NCBI RefSeq assembly: GCF_013368755.1
Contig: NC_049563.1
Span: 1,674,001-1,738,000 of the forward strand
Reading direction: 5' to 3'
Source of the DNA: Talaromyces rugulosus
Taxonomy: Eukaryota > Ascomycota > Eurotiomycetes > Eurotiales > Trichocomaceae
Length of the DNA stretch: 64,000 nucleotides
Below the pieces are notes generated by a model. The model ran no database searches and was not told the DNA's origin. It worked only from the letters and a program-made list of their open reading frames with translations. Below, piece by piece: positions 47,114 through 57,609 of this stretch (positions within the stretch are counted from its first letter, which is position 1; the number at the start of each line of letters is the position of its first letter). A program made the position numbers and the translations under genes.

Positions 47114-47671
47114 CTAGATAGCCTCATGAAAGAAGTAGGCGGTCGCCCATACCCCCCTGTCGCGTACATCAAGTATAAATCTAGCGTAGTCTAGCTCGTA
47201 TAGACGGTACTTTTGAGATATTTTCTCGGTACCCTGCCCCAAAGCATCTTTCCTCTCACGCAGGGCTTTCAAGACTCCACTGCTCCAGATTCTTCCATTT
47301 CGAATTTCGAGTTCTTCCCGAAATTTTCGCATCTCTATCTGTAATAGATCTATCTCGTGTTGGAGAGTTCGGGATCGGTCGTGCAGGTGGGTGATACCCT
47401 CTTTTACCCATCTCTTGTCTGACGGGTTTCCTTTGGTGAAGAAAGGCTTTGCTAGGGAACAGACGATCTTCGCGAGAGGGAACATTTTTAGGTGATACAG
47501 CTCCCAGGAGAGGATGAGTAGAATATGGCCGAGCACTCTGGAACAGAAGGTTGCAAGACCAAAGATTGTGAGGCAAAGCAGTACTGAGTGAAGCATTGTG
47601 AGGCTAACGAACTCGTTTTCTCGTTTCGTCGAGTGACAACAGAGGTGGGTAAAAATAAATTCAATGCTCAT
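47114..47671 (-). CDS. Hypothetical membrane/coiled-coil protein
   Basis: Single exon, 185 aa from 47671 or 160 aa from the second ATG at 47596. The second start is attractive because it opens directly on a hydrophobic segment (MLHSVLLCLTIFGLATFCSR, then ILLILSWELYHL), which reads as a signal anchor or two close spans. A basic stretch is followed by a predicted coiled coil (SRTLQHEIDLLQIEMRKFRE) and a charged end. No domain is recognised. The layout (N-terminal anchor plus cytosolic coiled coil) is all that can be said; it could be a lineage-specific gene or a fragment. Confidence 0.5.
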   Translation of the reverse strand: MSIEFIFTHLCCHSTKRENEFVSLTMLHSVLLCLTIFGLATFCSRVLGHILLILSWELYHLKMFPLAKIVCSLAKPFFTKGNPSDKRWVKEGITHLHDRSRTLQHEIDLLQIEMRKFREELEIRNGRIWSSGVLKALRERKDALGQGTEKISQKYRLYELDYARFILDVRDRGVWATAYFFHEAI

Positions 47672-48430
47672 GATTACATTACTAACTACGACAATGCCAT
47701 CATCTCAGGCGAAGAAATCGGAACGACCACTTTCTCCAAGCCCGAAGAGAAGAGAGCGGCGGTGCTCATTTATCGATACTATTTGTTGACAGGCAACGAA
47801 ATCTGATTTAGTAGTATCTTCATCTAAGGCGAGGGAACACCTAGATGATGAGCGACTAGGATTTCCACAAGACTGCGGCGTGCACGAATAGAACCAAAAA
47901 ACTCATTTTGACGTGGCAAATATCCGAGCTGATGTAGAATATTGACTTCCCTTTCTTTGGCCTCCGCGTAGGTAATAGTTTCACGTAATAGACGACGTTC
48001 AACCGGCAAGGCTTATGCTGATTGAAAAGATAAAAGTCGTAAAGCGGCGATCGCTTTCTCGAGTGTGCTAGGAGTCCTGTATATGACGAGACATTTAGGC
48101 AAGAAAAGAATAATAAACGGGTTGGAAGCTAGAAATATTTCAAGGCACACGAAGGAAGAGCCCCTGGATATTACATTTAAGGCTATCTCACGTGCTTTAT
48201 CTTCCAACCAATCAATGAAGACGCTACGGAATGCCAATGGGTCGGACAGGCAGTTTACTATTTTTCTAAATCTTTATAGAATTAATAAAAAGTTTAAATA
48301 ATAATTACACATTATCTATTTTATTATATAGAAGCACTAGTAGTTTCTTAGCTAGTTGTGCATTTCCTTGACGTATAGTGTGCATGTATACAAAACCAGC
48401 GCCAGCCACTACCCATGCCATGCAATTTTC
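47672..48430. other. AT-rich interval with a gene relic
   Basis: 759 bp between two minus-strand genes. It contains the broken frame at 47824-48237 and a strongly AT-rich stretch at about 48260-48345. No intact gene is supported. Confidence 0.55.
47824..48237 (-). pseudogene. Probable relic of a fungal phosphotransferase-like gene
   Basis: A single minus-strand frame covers the interval, interrupted by one TAA at 48015-48013. The part after the stop (ITYAEAKEREVNILHQLGYL, then RQNEFFGSIRARRSLVEILV and HHLG) resembles the N-terminal lobe of the fungal APH/protein-kinase-like family (REAKExEVNIL...VAHHLGL pattern). The part before contains RTPSTLEKAIAALRLLS. Both ends run out without a catalytic core, so this is a fragment. 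Family assignment is from memory of the pattern and tentative. Confidence 0.4.
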
Positions 48431-51251
48431 TCAGAAAATGTTGTTGTCCGCTTCCTTTTGCTTGCCTGCAGATCTACGAGAACGTCTATTGCGTCCTGCT
48501 GTGTGGTCCGCCGCCGGCACTGGAGGCAGTTCGTCGACCACTACCGCTGCAGCTGGATTGTTCGCCGAGGCCTTGTGGTTCAATTTCTCCATGACACGAG
48601 TCTCGTCCACGTTTCCCCGGCTGGCAAGTCTCATGATTTCTTCTCGCGTTGCCATGGCGTCCGGGTCCTCGTAGTTGAGTTGAGTCATGGCAGGCGTGTC
48701 GTCATTTCCCATTAAATCGTTGTTGTTTTCGTCGTAAGGGGAGTCAATATAACCGGTGAATCTGCTTCCGGTTGAGAGAGATGCAAAACTCTGAGTTCGT
48801 ATATTGGGAGGTAGTTTGCTTTTGCTCGTGACCGAGTTTTTGCCATCGGTCTCGGTGCTCGCAGCACTTCCATACCCATCTTCGTTCAGTGTGTCGATGG
48901 AACTAGCACGGGAGTTGGCTCTCAGGAGGCCATTTTTTGCAGACGATAAGGAGTTTGTTCTTCCAAGGTTCGGTCTTCGCTTCCGAGGGTTTTTGTCTCC
49001 AGACGTGCTGTTTGTTCGAGAAAACTCTCTTGCTTGTTTGAGGAACCCATTCATAGCAGCTTCCAAAGCCTTTGATGGATTTCGAGATGACGTGGTATGC
49101 TCTTGAACGTCACGTGTTAGGGGTTCTGTGGCTATAGGGGCAAGTCCATCACCTTCTCGTTTCGCTGGTGAAAGTGACCCCGATGGCACCGAGCCATCCG
49201 TTTTACCGTTGATCTGACGTTGTTCAAATGAGTCTTGAACGCCATGTGATGTCGATCTCGATCGCTCATTAGTTTCGCGTAATAGATTTTGTTCTGGTAG
49301 GGATCTCGAGCCCTCTGTGTTGCCAGCCACACTTGGCCGGGCTTCATTCGAATGTCGCTGAAGTTTCGGGATATCTCGTTCCTTGGGAACCGCCTCATTT
49401 TGTGACACCGGTTTCCGTACCAGATACGGTTCAAACGCTTTCTTTTGTCCAGAGTTGACGGAAATCCATAGCCAATCGGCTGAAACTGCAGGAATATTCC
49501 ATTCAAGAGTATGTCGTAGTTTCTCGGCATTCACATTACGTTGATCATTGCATATCAACACCGAGACATTGGATGTGAGGAATTCCTCATATTTCGAGCC
49601 TAATGAGGTCAGAAACAGGTTAGATAGGAGACGGAAGAATTTCTAGAAAACATACCCGTTGCGTTCACCAATCTAGAGAGATGTAATAAATCGAGACCCA
49701 TGAAACCTGTTGAGCAAATCTTCATTCCCTCAAAACCTATCTCTTTGTCAATATAAGGCCAGTTTCAGGATTAAAGGACAACTCACCAGGAATAGGTAGC
49801 CTGGGAAACGGAGTACTGGTGACATGAGCCTCTGGTGAAACAAATGCTCTACTGTCCAGGCAACGCTCCAGCCACAGATCAGTAACAATTTCGCATTGAA
49901 AAGCCATGTCGTCTGTGGAAGGAACCTCGGATCGAGGTATTTTATGAGATGTGATTATATACAAGCCTTCACCTATCTTGGGGATTTTGTGACTGGAGAA
50001 ATCGTTGATATGGTTCACAATTTGTGCTCCATTCATGGTTAAATGATGCCGGAGAACGTCAATCTTAAAATGTCAGTTTGAGTCGGCGAGTCGTGGTTCA
50101 AGACAACTAACCTGTTTAGAAGAAAATCCGTGGATCAAGAAGTAGCAGTTTTGCAGGAATCCATTCATTTCCTTCAATGATTGCTCTGCAAAAGGCTGAG
50201 TACTTTCTTCATCGAAGGCATCTCCATTTCCAAAATGTTTGTCCTTGGAAATGACCTGGGTTTCCTCGCCGGCTGCATTATCACCTACTTTTGAACTTGT
50301 CGACATAGATGGATTTCTTTCTGCTGTCTCAAACCCGCCGCCCATTATATCGCCCCAAATTCCCTCATTCTGATTGCCCAGTTTGCTGCTAGCGACACGT
50401 CTTAACTTTCGTGTCCTAGTGTTGCCAAAATCTGTAGGGTTTCCCCTTTTACTCGACGCCTCAGGAAGGGAACGGTTCCATGCTCCAACACCTTGTTCTT
50501 CAGCCGATAGTAGAGGGTCGTATCGAGTCTCATCCAACACCATTCCTCGCTCCAAGCTATCGCTGAACCATTTTCCTGTCACGACTTTTATCTTCCATTG
50601 GGTTGCAAATTTGTACTTTTGGCCACTGGGTTCCTGAGCAATTAAATGGGTGACGGTCTTGGTGAGATCTTTCCTGAATATGGCACCGTTCGCAACTGCT
50701 GCTTCCTGAAGATAGTTTCGATATGAGACTTGCGGTCATTAACATAACGATCAATCTTATTAGCGGCTGCGGTACTTACTGTCGTCGAAACCAGTGACAC
50801 AGATAGAAAGGCCATGGAAAGTAGGAAGCTTATAGTCCTGCTCCAGCACCTTTAAATTAGTATCTCCTCCTTCCATCCATGCCTCTCTGACTGCCTCGAT
50901 CCATTTTGGCAGCAAGACCAACACATCACTCCGTTCCCGAGCGACGAATTTGTATTTGTCTGTATTTATTTCGCCGACTAATAAATGCGTCACATCTGAA
51001 GTTAAATCAAACTTATGGATGGCTCCCATTTGACTTGCAACTTCTGCCAGCTTAGACTGCACATCAAAAAAAATATCAGCAACCGGTTGACTGAATAGCG
51101 GTTTTTTTTTCCTTGCTTACCCTCTCTTCTGGGAGGATGGACGTGAAGCAAAGGACGATACCGGCGAGCGGCTGTTCCTTGTCTAAATACTCATTAGCCA
51201 AATGCCAATTGCTTGAGAAAATTTCTTACTCTTCAAGGCGCCATCTGCCAT
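48431..51251 (-). CDS. dpb11: DNA replication initiation/checkpoint protein Dpb11/Rad4 (TopBP1), four BRCT domains
   Basis: Minus-strand exons are 51251-51230, 51182-51121, 51056-50780, 50728-50112, 50063-49787, 49736-49656 and 49599-48431, giving 834 aa. BRCT1 (about 11-97) has PLAGIVLCFTSILPEERSKL and PKWIEAVREAW. BRCT2 (about 107-200) has LSICVTGFDD, VTHLIAQEPSGQKYKFA and VVTGKWFSDSL. BRCT3 (about 300-410) starts NCYFLIHGFSSKQ and includes IVTDLWLERCL. BRCT4 (about 417-505) has GMKICSTGFMGLDLLHLSRL and VSADWLWISV. The paired BRCTs bind phosphorylated Sld3/Sld2 and Rad9-type partners and activate Mec1/ATR. The last 330 residues are Ser/Arg/Asn-rich, with an end (RNRRSRRSAGKQKE) like fungal Rad4. 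Six introns of 47-64 nt all keep phase. It is divergent from pif1 with a 405-bp gap. Confidence 0.94.
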
Positions 51252-51656
51252 CCTTCACACTGCCCCGCTGCAGATGAGATGAGCTGCGATTGAACGCGCG
51301 ATTCGCACGCGTTGTGAAGACACGGTGTCACGTGATTTGTGGATAAATTACAGAATCTGCGGCATAAGAACTTTGCTGGTCGTTTGATTTGGATATGATC
51401 AAAAAAATAATCAATTTATCTTCTAGTATGTAATGAATTGAGTTATTCCGGCCAACATTGAAGGAATGAAAACCGTTCAAGCTTAAACAAGAAAGATAGG
51501 CGTTATCATCATGTGATTCGGTCGGCGCGCTATCGCGTATGCCCCAAAACGCGAAATTCATCGTCCACTTGCAGCCCGCTACAGAAGCGTGATGCAGGCC
51601 TCGAACAATGCCACTCCTTTGATTTTTCCGCCACTCGTTATCTCTAATATCGGTTT
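51252..51656. promoter_or_regulatory. Divergent promoter region, dpb11 / pif1
   Basis: 405 bp between the start codons of two DNA-replication genes. It contains CGCG-type motifs (GAACGCGCGATTCGCACGCG near 51292-51311) resembling MluI cell-cycle box cores; whether they work as such is not shown. Confidence 0.45.
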
Positions 51657-54136
51657 ATGTACTTTTCCAAAAGTCGGCTGCGTGGCGTTGTCTCTACTCA
51701 GCCGTCCACGGTGTTCTTCACGTTACGACCGGCAGCAGTGCAGCAATTCTCAGCATCTGCTCGATTGAAGGCGTCCAGGGGAGCAATGTTTCGCAAAGCA
51801 GTCAACAACCACACGGCGCCTGCCAAACCTCCACTACAGCCCAATGCTAGTCGAGCAAATACAAACAGCTTTTCGGCTTCGCAACCAACCGCGCCGATTG
51901 TCGGGGCTAAGCGAAAACTCGACATGACAAACTCTGGACAGTCGGACCTGGGGTCACTTCATAGTGCCGTATACTTTGAGGCAGACGATTTCGACTCCGA
52001 CCCGGATCTAGATTTCGAGATACAGCACCCGCTTCCTCAAAGTCAAAATATCATACCTACTTCGACAAACCCGGGGCCAGGGAGTACTAGCGGTCCGACT
52101 ATTTCTACGAATATTTCCAAAGTCAACACCGTATCGGCATACTTAGTTCAAGATGAAATTAAGTATCCCGACCTCCCAAAACTGGAGGACCGACACCGAG
52201 AGCCCGCCGCACCGCCAAGCAGTGCTCCAATTCCATGGTCTTCATCACCACCATCACATCATCTTCCTCCCCCTCCGCCTCCCAAAAAACGAACCATACC
52301 TTGGCAAACCAGCGAATCCAAGACTGATATCAAGAACCCTATTACACCGGCAGCTCAAAGAACTACCTCCAAGAAAGTTGATCTGCCGTGGAACAAAACA
52401 GCAAGTGCTATGAAAGATGAGCAAAAGGAATTAAGAAAAATAAGCAAGAAGAAACTAGCTTCTGCGGATGACCATCAGAAACGGAAGCCCCGGGAACGGG
52501 TTGCGTCTCTCTTTTTAAGCGATGAACAAAAGGGTGTTCTTGATGCTGTTGTCGAAAAGGAAAAAAGCATTTTCTTCACTGGTTCAGCAGGTACCGGCAA
52601 GTCGGTTCTCATGAGAGAAATTATTAAGAAACTTCGAGACAAATATAGGCGAGACCCTGATCGAATTGCAGTAACTGCATCAACTGGTCTAGCTGCGTGT
52701 AACATCGAAGGTGTCACGCTACACAGCTTTGCTGGTATTGGACTGGGAAAAGAGCCCGCAGCGGAACTTGTTAAAAAGGTAATTTGAATGCCTCGCAGAA
52801 ACTAGGTGACATGCTAATGCCACTCAGGTCAGAAAAAACCAAAAGGCTCGGAATCGCTGGTCACGGACAAAGGTTCTTGTTGTCGACGAGGTGTCCATGG
52901 TGGACGGTGATCTTTTTGATAAGCTCGAAGAGATTGCTCGACGAATCAGAAACAACGGTAGACCTTTTGGAGGTATTCAGTTGGTTGTGACTGGAGACTT
53001 TTTCCAGCTACCCCCAGTTCCTGAGACATCGACCCGTGAAGCTAAATTTGCCTTTGATGCGGCAACATGGTGTACTTCGATCCAACACACGATCTTGTTA
53101 ACACACGTTTTTCGACAAAAGGATCCTACGTTTGCAGAGATGTTGAATGAGATGAGATTAGGGAAAATTTCCCCCCAGACTATCGAAGCTTTCAGGAGCC
53201 TTTCGCGTCCATTGGACTTCCATGACTCGCTGGAAGCCACCGAGTTGTAAGAACCCTATATCATTTTCTGTGGCGTTGGTTGACTGACTATTTAGATTTC
53301 CTACTCGGGCAGAGGTGGAAAACGCCAACGCAGCACGAATGCGTACACTTTCCGGCGATGTCATGACTTTTAACGCCATAGATTCTGGAAGTATCCTGGA
53401 TAAAACGCACCGGGAAAGGCTGTTGTCGAATTGCATGGCACCCCCGACCATACATCTAAAGAAAGGAGCTCAGGTCATGTTGATCAAAAACATGGAGGAC
53501 ACGCTAGTCAATGGATCCGTTGGAAGGGTAGTTGCCTTCATGGACGAATCGACTTTCGATCATTATCGAACCAATGAAGACGATTTTACTGGGGATGGTA
53601 AAGAAGGCAGTGATGATGATAGCAAAGCTCGGAAGAAGCTTAGAGCCCTCGCACATGGGAAAGAAGGAGGCGTTACCACGGGTCGAAAATGGCCTTTGGT
53701 GTGCTTTGTTCAGCCAGACGGTACTGAACGACATCTTCTTTGCCAGCCTGAATCGTGGAAGATTGAATTACCAAATGGTGAGATCCAGGCGATGCGAACA
53801 CAGGTACCATTGATACTGGCATGGGCGCTTTCTATCCACAAAGCTCAAGGCCAGACCTTACCGCGCGTCAAGGTGGACCTAGGCAAAGTGTTTGAGAAAG
53901 GTCAAGCATACGTCGCACTCAGTCGCGCGACCTCCCAAGCCGGCCTCCAGGTGTCGAGGTTTGATCCCAAAAAGGTCATGGTACATCCGAAAGTCATCGG
54001 CTTTTACTCTAATCTGACCAGTATCAACGCTGTTATAAAAGACAGGTCTTATGGAGGCATCAACGGCGGGAATAAAAGGCAGAAGCTGAACGAGGATGCG
54101 GCTGATGACCAGTTCAGTAAATACATGTCTGTCTGA
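51657..54136 (+). CDS. pif1: Pif1-family 5'-3' DNA helicase
   Basis: Exons are 51657-52778, 52828-53246 and 53296-54136, giving 793 aa. Walker A is GSAGTGKS (309-316) and Walker [10 protein letters not shown] (Asp394-Glu395). The Pif1 signature [17 protein letters not shown] and motifs III-VI ([48 protein letters not shown]) are complete. The helicase resolves G-quadruplexes, limits telomerase and maintains mitochondrial DNA. The N-terminus from residue 1 is basic and hydroxylated ([12 protein letters not shown] to [12 protein letters not shown]), which reads as a mitochondrial presequence. Met44 (51786) would start a nuclear form without it. A poly-Pro stretch ([10 protein letters not shown]) sits near 205. 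An acidic insert ([20 protein letters not shown]) lies in the C-terminal half. Confidence 0.95.
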
Positions 54137-54899
54137 TGTAGCACTATATATATAGCTTGCTGCTTCCCATGTTATGTTCTCGAATGCGGTGGCCGGAACA
54201 CTGTTCTAGATATTATAAGAAATATATATTTTTAGTTCTTTTCATCATCATGATTAAAAGTTCAAATGTTGACAACATTGAAACATTTGAAGACAGTACT
54301 TGATGAAGTATTAATTGATATCAATGACGTATGGGAGCCTGACACATGTTTCAGCCAAGCGGCGAATTAGCCTTTTTTTAGATAAAAATCTTTGAAAAAC
54401 TTTAAATAAATTTCAATACAAGATCAAACATTTAAAGTCATTACAAAACTGTTATACTATACGACACAAGTAGCATATTTGGCAATATGTTTCAGAAACA
54501 AGAAATTTCAACAAGTTACAATAAATTACAATATTACTGAAGCCATCTCCATGATAAATGAATTTTAAGGCGTTGAATTCAGCCTGTATAATTTCATATT
54601 AAAATCTAACATGATACTACATTTTTGAATATAATTATCTCATAAAAAGGCGACATATTAAGGTCTCAAAAATCCGTTCCGTATTGGATTACGGGGGGGG
54701 TATAAAATACGTTATCCGGCGGCTGGAAACTTGGAGATTCAATCCCCACACCGAAAATCCCAAATCCCTCACAATCTCAACATATCTCGAACATCCCATT
54801 CTACTCAAAAGTCCACGAAACGGCAAACAGAGAATGTAGATTTTGGTTTGCATTCTCTTACCACAGTATCCGTCTTATTTATCTCCCTTCGGAAACACC
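54137..54899. other. AT-rich intergenic region
   Basis: 763 bp without a supported gene. About 54360-54660 is strikingly AT-rich with many AAATTT and TTTAAA words and no open frame. A G run sits near 54694-54700, followed by leader sequence of the Edc3 gene. Confidence 0.55.
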
Positions 54900-57143
54900 A
54901 TGGCGTCCGCGTTTGTCGGTTGCACTGTGCTTGTGACTCTGAAATCACCCCCGAATGCGCAGATCCGGGGAACGGTATCTAACATTCTGGGCCAGCGCTT
55001 GACGTTGCAGAATGGTAAGTCGTGAATATTAAAAACTACTGATGATACCAGCAAGATGCTAATGTTAGTAGTCACGCTGTTGTGGAATGGTCAAAACTAC
55101 CCATCGTACAACATCGACGCCCTAGGCATCGCAGACCTTGAGGTGTCCAGCTCACAAAATGACTTTCCACAGCAGCAGCAGCATCAACCACCACCACCGG
55201 TGCAACAAATCCCTATCCAACCGAAATTCGAACAAACCCCTGCCCCTCAACCCGTCGCAACAACAAAACAACCCTTTGTCGACCCTGCGATCGTGAGTTT
55301 CTCGACGCGACCCACTAAACATGCTGCTCCCTTGGAGAAGTCACTGTCAGCCATAACCACCAATTTTGGATCAGGGCCCGGATCTGTTCATTCTGTGGAA
55401 ACAACCCGCCCTCCTCGCACTGCCGAGCGACACGGTTCCGCTGTGACCGCTATCCTGACGGAGCCCTTTAGCAACCTTGGACTGCAGGCTACTGAAATAG
55501 CAGATGGCGCAGCAGCACGAACAAATAAAATTCCTGTTTCTCAAGAAAACATCCAAGAGAAGCAAGGAGGGAAACGAAATAAGAGAGGCCGGAACAAGGC
55601 CCGGGATGACAAGGTTGGCAATGAATATCACAACGGTCTGAAAGGCAACGGTTGGCGACAGACTGCCTTTGTGGAGCCTATTCAACCCAAATATCACACC
55701 GGATACCCTACCGAAGACTACGCGAGTGAAGGATTTCCAAAGCGAGGGAAAAACAAGAATCACAAATCCTACGCCGAACACCCCAGCGGATGGGCAACAG
55801 AAGATGCCACGGATATCCAAGAGCTCGGAGACTTTGACTTTGAAGGAAACCTGTCAAAGTTCGACAAACGGCGCGTATTTGACGAAATCCGCAACGACGA
55901 TGTTACTGCGGACGAAGACCGGTTGGTTAGCTTCAACAAGAAACCACGTCCAGGAACAAACGGCGGCAAGAATTTGCACTGGACGGAAAATGTACTGGAC
56001 GGCGCCCCCGCCCAGTGGAATAGCGAAGCAGGAGAGACGGAAACGAGTGAGGACAAGTTCAGCAGTGGGAACTATTCTGGGCGTGACCGATCGAAACCGC
56101 CCAGTAAAACAGTCATCTCAAAAAAGAGCAGCACTGTTGTTACACAGTCTGCAGTGCCTGCTTCTCTTGTCGGTCGAGTCAACCCTACATCTTCTCGCAA
56201 TGCCAGCCCGCTGCCCAACAAACAATCCGGCAGAATATCTCCACTGAACGGGGTAGTTGGCAGTTCGACCGGCAGTCTGCGTTTGACCACGACAAACAGG
56301 AGCTGCCCAACTATCAGCCCACTCCAGATGCTCGAAATAGAGCAGTTGGCAGTGAGCGAGCTTGGTTTAACTGAAGACATGCTTACCGAAAATGCTGGGC
56401 GGGGCATCGCAGAGGCAGCCGTGGGTAGGCTTGGAAACGACGCTGCAGCGCCAGCTGTACTGATATTAACCGGGAATCATCGAACGGGAGGGCGAGTGAT
56501 TGCAGCTGCACGTCATTTGAAGAACCGAGGCCACCGAGTCACTCTTTGCTTTCTGGGTCTGGAGCATGAAACCGAGCTCCTAGAGAATTGCCGGAAGCAA
56601 CTAGAAATCTTCAAAAAGGTCGGCGGAAGGGTGCTAAGATGGGAAGAACTATCAGCACGTCTCTCCACGCCAGACTTTGGCATCGACCTGGTCATTGACG
56701 CGATCTTCGGTGTCCACATTGCCTTTGAGGACCTGAGGAGTGATGATCAGGCCACGGCTTGTGAGATGATCGCTTGGGTGAATAGAAGCAATCTGGTCAT
56801 TATCTCGGTGGATATTCCTACAGGGATATCCGCTTCCACAGGTAAGACAAATTTTACTACTATTCACAAGACATTTAACTTATTTGAAACATCAGGTGAT
56901 GTAGGCATTACCCAAGGCTCGCGCCTCTCGATCAATTCAGATTTCGTGGTTTGCTTGGCGGCACCCAAGACAGGGGTTATGCAAGCACTGCAATCTGGAC
57001 GAGGCAGCTCATGGGAACTCACAGTCGCCGATATTGGAATTAGCCAAGTAGTCTGGAGGAAATACGGCACGCGGCGTCGGCACGGGGTGGATTTTGGAAA
57101 CCGCTGGGTTGTTCCACTGCGATACCAACCTGCAGCTGCTTAA
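54900..57143 (+). CDS. edc3: Enhancer of mRNA decapping 3 (Edc3)
   Basis: Exons are 54900-55014, 55072-56841 and 56896-57143, giving 710 aa. Edc3 is a P-body scaffold that binds Dcp1-Dcp2 and Dhh1/DDX6 and dimerises. An LSm-like domain opens the protein (FVGCTVLVTLKSPPNAQIRG, joined to VTLLWNGQNYPSYNIDALGI). An FDF motif with flanking charged helix lies near 290-330 (LGDFDFEGNLSKFDKRRVFD). A YjeF-N dimerisation domain covers about 445-705 (ISPLQMLEIEQLAVSELGL, LTGNHRTGGRVIAAARHL, DIPTGISASTGDVG). The second intron is 54 nt, a multiple of three, and sits in the YjeF-N domain; its removal gives the expected STGDVGITQ. The first intron has two usable acceptors three bases apart (55068 and 55071). 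Linkers are low complexity and basic. Confidence 0.93.
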
Positions 57144-57609
57144 TGTACGAACGCGTGGTTGTTGGTGTGCATGCATGTAGAATGCAGTGTATTTTTATAG
57201 CATGGGCAATTAATGAACATTTTGATGAATGCATGTGTAGTGATCAGTTAGATTGTTAATTCAACGGATGGTGGTATGCGAGATATATATTCTCACTATA
57301 CCTCTTTAAGTGAAGCATATACGTCAATACATCAATGTAGACATCGATTACACCAATTAATAGTACCGTGAGTTTTAGTTCAATATTCTAAGTTGTATTC
57401 AGCCAGCAGACAATGGACACAACATCTAGAGTAGTATGCCTGGATGGCTCATCGATAACATTGAATAATAATTGATGTATGTAGAAATTGAATTCCATAA
57501 ACGGCTAGTGGCTGGCGGGCGCCCGAGAATGATGTCGTTCTCCGCACCTCCAAATAATTCTTTTCCCACATGCAAGGATAATATCACCGGCGATCGGTAC
57601 ATCAAAGTC
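57144..57609. other. Intergenic region
   Basis: 466 bp with no supported gene: the Edc3 3' end, an AT-rich middle, and the promoter of the U-box cyclophilin gene. Confidence 0.55.

Noticed and set aside
47588..47806. 72-codon plus-strand frame
   Set aside because: It overlaps the start of the minus-strand orphan and has no recognisable features.
54730..54760. Sequence resembling a tRNA T-loop (GAGATTCAATCCCC)
   Set aside because: No acceptor or anticodon stems could be built around it.
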